Source of the DNA: Aplectana chamaeleonis
Lineage: Eukaryota > Nematoda > Chromadorea > Rhabditida > Cosmocercidae
DNA: 64,000 nucleotides
NCBI GenBank assembly: GCA_029168955.1
Contig: JAPDOI010001434.1
Location: 1 to 64,000, forward strand
Reading direction: 5' to 3'
Within the stretch, counting starts at the first letter, position 1, and the number at the start of each line of letters is the position of its first letter. Both the position numbers and the translations under genes were made by a program. Positions 57,970 through 64,000 of the stretch are shown here, piece by piece. The notes below the pieces were generated by a model. The model saw only the letters and a program-made list of their open reading frames with translations. It had not been told where the DNA came from and searched no databases.

Positions 57970-58645
57970 CTCTGAGAGAATCCCCCGCGATCGTTCACGG
58001 ATAGAATCTCCGGTTTCTGGTAGGGGCCGAGAGGATTCTAGCATGGGGCTATCGCGCAACGATCGCGAAATTCTGCCAGTCTCAAACCGAGAGTGTACCG
58101 CGTTCGTTCATCGATGCTCTCACTATGCTCTATAGCAAAACCGCGAGGAGTCGAGCCTCGGCCTATCACGGAACGATTTCGAGATCCTACCAGTTTCAAC
58201 CTGAGGGCAAATCTCGTCTATACATTGACGTATTCGGGGCGCTACATCGCGGATCAGCGACGAACCGAGCTTGGAACTATCGCGGGACGATCGCGAGATT
58301 CTTCCAGCCTTCTGATGGTACCGCATCCAGGCCCTCTCGATGTTTCACCCGAGCGAGTGTTGCCTATCAGATCAACACGAAGCTATAAGGTATTGCCCTC
58401 GCCGCATTTCGCGCTGCTTTACAAATCTGCACAACATGAGAACGCGGGAGCGGGGGGAGACGATCACGGTACCATCGCGGATCGCGAGTGCACCACGGTA
58501 TTAGCGCGGTAAACCTCTCAACGATCGCGGTATTATCACGGCATGAGAACGAGAATGTCAACGGATGAGTCGATTGGATAACTATCGCGGAACGAACGCG
58601 AATCACGGGAGCATCACGGTATTAGCGCAAAAGATTCTCTCAGAG
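57970..58645. mobile_element. TA-type element, 676 bp, rich in ATCGCG motifs
   Basis: Perfect 13-bp ends CTCTGAGAGAATC / GATTCTCTCAGAG between TA dinucleotides (57,968-57,969 and 58,646-58,647). The sequence on the right (AGCCAGCC.GGTCGGTGGAGC) is the start of the inverted-module arm, which elsewhere reads CCCATAAGCCAGCC, consistent with insertion at that TA. Inside, GATCGCGA- and ATCGCGG-like motifs recur about every 60-100 bp. No transposase. Confidence 0.7.
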
Positions 58646-58647
58646 TA

Positions 58648-58710
58648 AGCCAGCCAGGTCGGTGGAGCCGAGCCCCGTTGTTGGCTCCAGCAGAACTCTG
58701 CGCCTCTCAT
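58648..58710 (+). repeat. Third copy of the inverted-module end
   Basis: AGCCAGCCAGGTCGGTGGAG and following match 56,240-56,305 in direct orientation and 62,937-63,004 in inverse. With 62,937 it encloses the nested TTAA elements and RTE copy 2. Confidence 0.7.
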
Positions 58711-59082
58711 TTAAAGGCAGTGTTCACGATGATTTTCATCTGCGAGTTTTTCACATAAAACAATGCGCTGGCCTCCAAGTGTTACCAAAATTACGAAGAA
58801 ATGGCGAGAAACGCATTAAAACGTCGTATTTCAGTGACATTATTCTTTAACATGGGCCAGTTGTCCGGTCGGATAAACATGTTAATGGTGGTTGTCACCG
58901 TTGGAAAACTGTGTCAGTCGAAAATAGAAGAATATTTCATGCAAAGCAGAATCAGTTAGGGCTCTAAGGAAGGAACGGAGCAATATAGAGTAAAGAATTG
59001 CGAAGGACGCGTCCACAAAAGATTTCATTGTCACAACAAACAATTCCTGTGATACTTAAGAGGCGGGGTGATACTTAAAGGC

Positions 59083-59093
59083 AGTGTTCACGA
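59083..59093. repeat. Target-site duplication of RTE copy 2 (left)
   Basis: AGTGTTCACGA, part of the A2 terminal repeat, repeated at 62,367-62,377. Confidence 0.92.
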
Positions 59094-59161
59094 GGGGGTG
59101 TGTATACAAGTCTGTTGGTACCTGCTCGTTGGTGCCCCTGCTTCTACTGAACCCAGCAGAC
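59094..59161 (+). ncRNA. HDV-like self-cleaving ribozyme at the 5' end of RTE copy 2
   Basis: Position 1 is 59,094. P1: GGGGGU (59,094-59,099) with GCCCCU (59,134-59,139), opening with the G-U wobble typical of this class. P2: GUCUGUU (59,110-59,116) with AGCAGAC (59,155-59,161). P3: ACC (59,120-59,122) with GGU (59,131-59,133), loop UGCUCGUU. P1.1: two pairs between loop GC and 59,140-59,141 GC. P4: UUC/GAA with a 4-nt loop. J4/2 is CCC or CCCAG depending on P2 length and holds the candidate catalytic C. Element, TSD and predicted cleavage site coincide to the base in both copies. Confidence 0.82.
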
Positions 59162-59306
59162 GTTTGAGTGTACACAGGGAACGTTCGAGCGATATAGCGT
59201 GCACAACTATATCGCGAAAGTATCCCGCACATTGCATAAAGGTGTCGCCGTCCGGCACACTAAGGCCTCTGGTCCATAACACCTTAGGATCCGTACCTAA
59301 GGAGTC

Positions 59307-62300
59307 ATGGAGTCTTTGGCCACAAGCCACAATTTCGCCACCCTGAAGTGTCGATCGCTGTCGAGTGAAATCCAAAAAACTGCGCTATCCAGACTTCTGA
59401 GCTATTTCCATGCACCGTTTGCTGCTTTGCAGGAAACCCGCCTCAAGGATAGACCCGTCATCAGCGTCGGAGAGTACACCATCTACTGCAGTAACGCTGA
59501 CGATAGGAGAGTGGGAGGCTGTGCAATAGCTGTAAGGAAGGATTTCAATGGTATGGTCAAGGAGTTTGGTTCAACGTCGTGCCGGAATGCATTCGTACGA
59601 CTGCGGGATCACAGAGGATTCAATCTGTGGATAGTGAGTGCTCATGCACCCACTGAAACCGCCGAAGACAATTCGAAGGATGCGTTTTATGAGGAACTCG
59701 ATACGTTGCTGGCCAGGATACCTTGTCAACATGCTGTTGTCGTGGGGATTGACGCAAATGCGAAGATGGGACTTGATCAGGAATCCGAAGTACTCGGTAA
59801 ATGGTTCTACCCAGTGGAGCATACATCGGACAATGGCTACCGCCTTGTCGATTTTGTGAACGCAGTGGTCTGATTATTGCATCGACATTCAAGAGGAATC
59901 ATCGCCGCCATCAGCTTACGTGGCAGGAACCAACCCAGCTATCTCCAGAAGAGCAGCGGAAGCGGAATATGACAACTTTGAAACCACAGCTTGACTATGT
60001 CCTGACGGGAAATATTCCAGTGTCGGACATTCGAAGATCTAGAGCTGTGTGGGATGTCGCATTCGATTCGGATCACCGTTCTGTTCTGTTGAACTTTACT
60101 GTGAGGATTCATAAGAGGAAGCGAGGGGCTCAGCCTCTCCAGAGGATTGACATGACAAGTCTCAGAGATGAAGAGTGCAGAACGAATTTTCGACAACGCG
60201 TTTCTATTCACATCGGAGTACGGACTAAGAAGAAACTTTGCGACGCGGATCCTTTTGTCAAGTGCATCCAGGACGCTTCAAAGAGGCACTCCCGGTTGTA
60301 CAGCTTAAGAAGAAGTTCGCCTACGTCTCAGAAGAAACAACATCTACCTACAACAGAGTATGTGCTCTCCGAACTACAGGAAACTTCGTGGAGGAGAAGC
60401 GTCTGAGGAGGAAGTTGCGTCGGCAGCTTCAAAGTGACCGCGAACGAGTGGACGTGTAGAGCTAAGGAGTTCGAGAAGGCTTGGGAGAAGAAGAATCCGA
60501 AGAAAGCCTACACCTTGCTGCGACAGTATAGCGGGAAGATGAAGAGATGTTCTCCTGTCTTGAACACTACCAATGGAGTTGCAGTTGGTGATGCGACGCT
60601 GCCAATATGGAAGGATTACTTCAGTTCACTACTGAATCGTCCAGCGCCATCAGTACCTGAGCTCCCGCATGTTCAGAGAGCACATTACGATGTCAGTGAG
60701 GAACCGCCGACTGAGTCTGAAGTTTTGGATTGTGTCCGGAAAATGAAGAATGGAGAGGAAGGTGGAGATGACAACATCACTGCTGAAATGCTGAAAGCTC
60801 TTCCTCCGTCTGGGATTCGTGAAATGACCAACACCATCCGTACCATATGGATAAGCGAAAGGATACCCGATTCGTGGAGACATGCGATCATCGTACCTCT
60901 TCACAAGTAGCTATCCGACACGGATCCTAAGAACTACAGAGGAATCTCTCTACTTCGTGTCATGTACTAGGTTTTGGAACGTATTATTCTCGAGCGACTT
61001 ATCAAACATCGTGAAAGAACGATCTGAGATGAGCAAGCCGGTTTTCGACCTGGAAGATCGACCATCGACCAAGTGTTCGTCGTGAGAAGAGTAATTGAAT
61101 CATGGCAGCGGTATTCGAAGCCATTACAGCCTGCTTTTTTGGACTTTGAAGCCGCGTTCGACTCTCCTCATCGTGATCGATTGCTCAATGCTCTGCGAGC
61201 AGATGGAGTCCCGGAAAAGTATGTTCGGTTAATCGAGGACGTGAACAAAGGAACAACAGCAGCAGTTCGTACACCTGTCGGGTTTACGTCAGCTTTCGAG
61301 GTGAAAACAGGAGTAAGGCAAGGAGCTGTTGCAGGACCTTTTCTTTTTAACTTCGCCGTTGATGACATCATGCGTAGAGTTGCAGAACAGTTTCCTGCGG
61401 ATGTGATCCTAACACCATCAGGACGCTCCCTTGTCGACCTGGAGTACGCCGACGACATTGTGTTATTCGCTAAAAACAACGCAACTTGCAAAGGATTGTG
61501 AACCTCGTTTCGAAGTATGCCGCAGCCTATGGACTTCGTCTTCGTCCCGACAAATGCAAGCAGATGTGGGTCTCTCAGAGGCCTTCAACGGGAGTTTGTG
61601 TGGACGGACAACGTATCGAACTGGTGGACGATTTCTGTTATTTGGGCTGTTTGCTGAAGAACGATGGTAGTTATGCAGCGGATATTCGACAACGATGTGC
61701 GAAAGCTACGCCTGCATTCAATTCTCTAACCAAGTGTTTGTGGTCTACCACCATCGCGAAGGAAGTCAAGTTGCGCGTCTACCTATCCGCTATTCGCCCT
61801 ATCATGATGTACGGATCGGAGACGTGGGCAGCACCGAAAACGCAGATGGAAAGGTTGGATTGCACGGAGAGGAAGCTTTTTAGGCGTTTGCTTGGATATT
61901 TCTGGCCGCGTGTATGCCATAACGAAGACCTTTACAAGGAAATCGACGCAGTACATCAACGCTTGACCCGAGGCAGGTGCCAGCCTCTCCTAACGCCATC
62001 TCAAGCAGCAATGGAAAGTCGACTTCGACTGCTCGGGCATGTACTAAGAAGAACGCCGGATCGTCTCGTACAACACGCTTTAAAAATGCTTCCAAATCCT
62101 GTCTGGAAACGGCCACCTGGGCGTAGGCGAAAGTTCTGGACGGATGTGGTTAAAGAGGATTTAAAGTCACTCGGCATCGAAAGACAGTTCAGGCGCGATG
62201 TTTCGTTTCGCAGGAAATGGAATAGTGACAGCTGGATGGAATGTGTTCAAATTGTGGCTGAAGACCGTGAAAAATGGACACGGCTGACTTCTAGGACGGC

Positions 62301-62325
62301 ACACCTCGGTGAAGATGCGGAATGA
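59307..62325 (+). pseudogene. RTE endonuclease/reverse transcriptase, broken (copy 2)
   Basis: Starts at ATG 59,307. The endonuclease half has three private frameshifts: loss of a T near 59,856, of an A near 60,279 and of two bases near 60,449. It shares with copy 1 the stop after IIVPLHK (60,908), the stop after VMY, the TGA before DEQAGF and the shift just after YADD (about 61,490). From 61,486 the last 279 codons are open (RPDKCKQMW, GSETWAAP, RRLLGYFWPR, KRPPGRRRKFW). Confidence 0.93.
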
Positions 62326-62366
62326 CCGCGTCAGGCGAAAGCCAACCGATTAAGTAAGTAAAAGTA

Positions 62367-62377
62367 AGTGTTCACGA
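62367..62377. repeat. Target-site duplication of RTE copy 2 (right)
   Basis: AGTGTTCACGA, after which A2 continues as TAAATCTCG. Confidence 0.92.
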
Positions 62378-62936
62378 TAAATCTCGTTCTCGAGGTCTCG
62401 GTGTGACACACTAAGTTGGCAGATGCTGGAGAGGATAGGGTCGAAGAAAGCAACGAAAACTGGCCAGAAATAAATACAAACGGCTTTGAAAGCTCTCCCG
62501 GTGCGCCTACCCATCCCGGTCCGCCCCCAATCGGACGAGCTAGTGGCGCCGCACACGTTTCGATGGCAAATTGCCAAGCAACTCTGCCGCAGTTAGCATT
62601 ATCGATTCGCGCAGATTTCGCAATTAGCGCGCGCTTGCCGAAATCAGCAGGGCCCATGATTCTCGTCCACGCTCTGAATTAAGAAACCGCTGTTTTGACT
62701 TATTCTGGACATTTTTCTTCCCTGTTTCTTCACTATTAGTTACCTCACGACCAAACCATCCCATTTTTAGGTGAAATCCGAGTGCGATATTCATCGCGAA
62801 CACTGCCTTTAAGGATTTTGCGCACCTATGTTGCGTTTTTCTCAATTTCTACGTCATTTTAGATCTACCCGGGGGCCAGTTAATCGATATAGCGAATAAT
62901 CTCAAAATTAAAGATTATCGTGAACACTGCCTTCAA

Positions 62937-63236
62937 ACCATAGAGGCGAAAGCACCCTCTGGAGATAACTATGGAGCTCAGCTCCACCAATCTCGCTGGC
63001 TTATGGGGCAGGCAAAGTTAGTAAGGTCCTCGAATAAGCTCCTTAGGCTAAGCTACAGAGGAAAAGTTGATTTTGTAGCATTCTTTGCGTTGTAGCCCGT
63101 ACAGGTCTAGAGATGAGTCGTGCCTTATTAATTCCAATTGTAAGCGGAAATAAAGCTCTACAAGAAGAATTCAACTTGTTAGTGCCGCTCACTTCGCAGT
63201 TGCGCGATAATGCTATGGATGCTTAAATTATTCGTC
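62937..63236 (+). repeat. Right arm of the large inverted module
   Basis: Inverse of 55,874-56,312. Carries the empty TA site matching the 131-bp MITE and about 30 bp (GCCGCTCACTTCGCAGTTGC and neighbours) not in the left arm. Confidence 0.85.
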
Positions 63237-63718
63237 ATTCGAATATTCGAATATTCGTTCGTTCGAAATAAAAAATGAACGAATTTATTCGAAATTCGTT
63301 CGTTCGGAATGAAAAATGAACGAATTTATTCGAAATTCGTTCGTTCGGAATGAAAAATGAACGAATTTATTCGAAATTCGTTCGTTCGAAATAAAAAATG
63401 AACGAATTTATTCGAAATTCGTTCGTTCGAAATAAAAAATGAACGAATTTATTCGAAATTCGTTCGTTCGAAATAAAAAATGAACGAATTTATTCGAAAT
63501 TCGTTCGTTCGGAATAAAAAATGAACGAATTTATTCGAAATTCGTTCGTTCGGAATAAAAAATGAACGAAATTATTCGAAATTCATTCGTTCGGAATAAA
63601 AAATGAACGAATTTATTCGAAATTCGTTCGTTCGGAATAAAAAATGAACGAACTTATTCGAAATTCGTTCGTTCGAAATAAAAAATGAACGAATTTATTC
63701 GAAATTCGTTCGTTCGCT
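63237..63718 (+). repeat. 41-bp ATTCGTTCGTTCG minisatellite, 11 copies
   Basis: Eleven units of GAACGAATTTATTCGAAATT then CGTTCGTTCGRAATRAAAAAT. Very homogeneous; variation is mainly GGAATG/GGAATA/GAAATA. Inverse of 55,675-55,873. Confidence 0.94.
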
Positions 63719-63739
63719 CTCTTTTTAAAAAGTCCTCAC

Positions 63740-64000
63740 TCTAGTAGAAAGTGTGCGGGACTCAAGTAGAAATGCGCCGGACGCCGTAGAAAGTGTGCGG
63801 GACCGAAGTGGGTGATCACAGAACTTTAAAATCGTTTTGTGTGACTATAAGAGAGTGTATACCACCCCTTTCTTCACGTCCCCTTCCCCAACCAATCATT
63901 TAAACTGCTTAGCTGTTTATATGCACCAACCTTTCTGAATCGGGTTTATATACGATAGAAATGTGAGTTAATCAAAATATGCATCCAGAGAACACAAACA
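63740..64000 (+). other. Two diverged units of the GCCGTAGAAAGT minisatellite, then unassigned
   Basis: 63,740-63,812 has GTAGAAAGTGTGCGGGACT and CCGTAGAAAGTGTGCGGGAC, matching the array at 56,428-56,889. This links the right module to that minisatellite. The remaining 190 bp show nothing recognisable. Confidence 0.7.

Larger units (their letters stand above)
59094..62366 (+). mobile_element. RTE-clade non-LTR retrotransposon, full length, copy 2
   Basis: 3,273 bp between 11-bp target-site duplications. The first base is G1 of the ribozyme; the tail is TAAGTAAGTAAAAGTA. Nearly identical to copy 1 in inverted orientation, but the TSD differs and it sits in a TTAA element, so the two are separate insertions. 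Not coding-competent. Confidence 0.95.
59075..62812. mobile_element. TTAA-type element A2, middle layer of the nest
   Basis: TTAA at 59,075-59,078 and 62,809-62,812, ends AGGCAGTGTTCACGA and TCGCGAACACTGCCT. It is split by RTE copy 2, which inserted 15 bases from the left TIR start. Without the RTE it is about 465 bp. The 88-codon frame at 62,416 within it is not convincing as a gene. Confidence 0.85.
58711..62936. mobile_element. TTAA-type element A1, outer layer of a three-level nest
   Basis: Starts TTAA-AGGCAGTGTTCACGAT and ends ATCGTGAACACTGCCT-TCAA (one-base change in the right TTAA). Without the insert it is about 490 bp and aligns with element A at 44,546-45,031. Element A2 lies inside, at a site corresponding to GAGAGTAAAGG in the 44.5-kb relative. 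Confidence 0.8.

Noticed and set aside
28460..62366. RTE copies 1 and 2 as arms of one segmental inverted duplication
   Set aside because: Each has its own TSD (AATGATAGAAAT and AGTGTTCACGA) and different flanks, so they are independent insertions.

Overview
This is eukaryotic, transposon-dominated sequence with almost no ordinary genes. The best-supported host gene is a six-exon piece of an ASCC3-type helicase with 65-86 bp introns and T-rich AG acceptors. Together with a Tc3-like transposase relic, RTE retrotransposons and a BEL/Pao relic, it points to a rhabditid nematode, probably a strongylid parasite. That placement is inference; nothing in the window proves the species.

Layout. 1-22,110: one array of about 525 tandem 42-bp monomers, each carrying the palindrome TGACGTCA (a full CRE/bZIP site). 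Its first 1.8 kb is indel-rich. 22,111-28,460: a flanking module, then small inverted-repeat and TTAA-type elements and a second 42-bp minisatellite. 28,460-31,735 (minus): full-length but broken RTE retrotransposon (copy 1). 32,795-33,580: the same flanking module joined to exactly 11 monomers of the CRE repeat, inverted relative to the big array. 33,848-36,380: foldback elements, a dispersed repeat and another 42-bp minisatellite. 36,435-39,662 (plus): RTE element of a second family with an intact 975-codon ORF and target-site duplications (copy 3). 41,901-44,048 (minus): ASCC3-like exons. 44,477-46,969: nested TTAA elements next to a 1.4-kb TIR element. 47,990-48,446: hAT-type non-autonomous element. 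50,094-50,938: Tc1-type element. 51,046-55,604 (minus): decayed LINE, BEL/Pao gag-protease and Tc3-like transposase. 55,675-63,812: large inverted module enclosing minisatellites and a three-level nest (TTAA element, TTAA element, RTE copy 2).

How the parts relate. RTE copies 1 and 2 (both near 3.27 kb, inverted to each other, flanked by different TSDs) are independent insertions of one family. Both begin at the same nucleotide. That nucleotide is position 1 of a foldable HDV-like self-cleaving ribozyme, and RTE copy 3 carries the same fold minus the 5' strand of P1. Copies 1 and 2 share three in-frame stops and one frameshift, so their source was probably already defective and moved in trans.

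A second theme is tandem repetition. Six sequence-unrelated minisatellites have a 41-42 bp unit, about four turns of B-DNA, and five of the arrays have 11 (one 11-12) copies. The long reading frames over these arrays are by-products of a unit divisible by three and are not called as genes.
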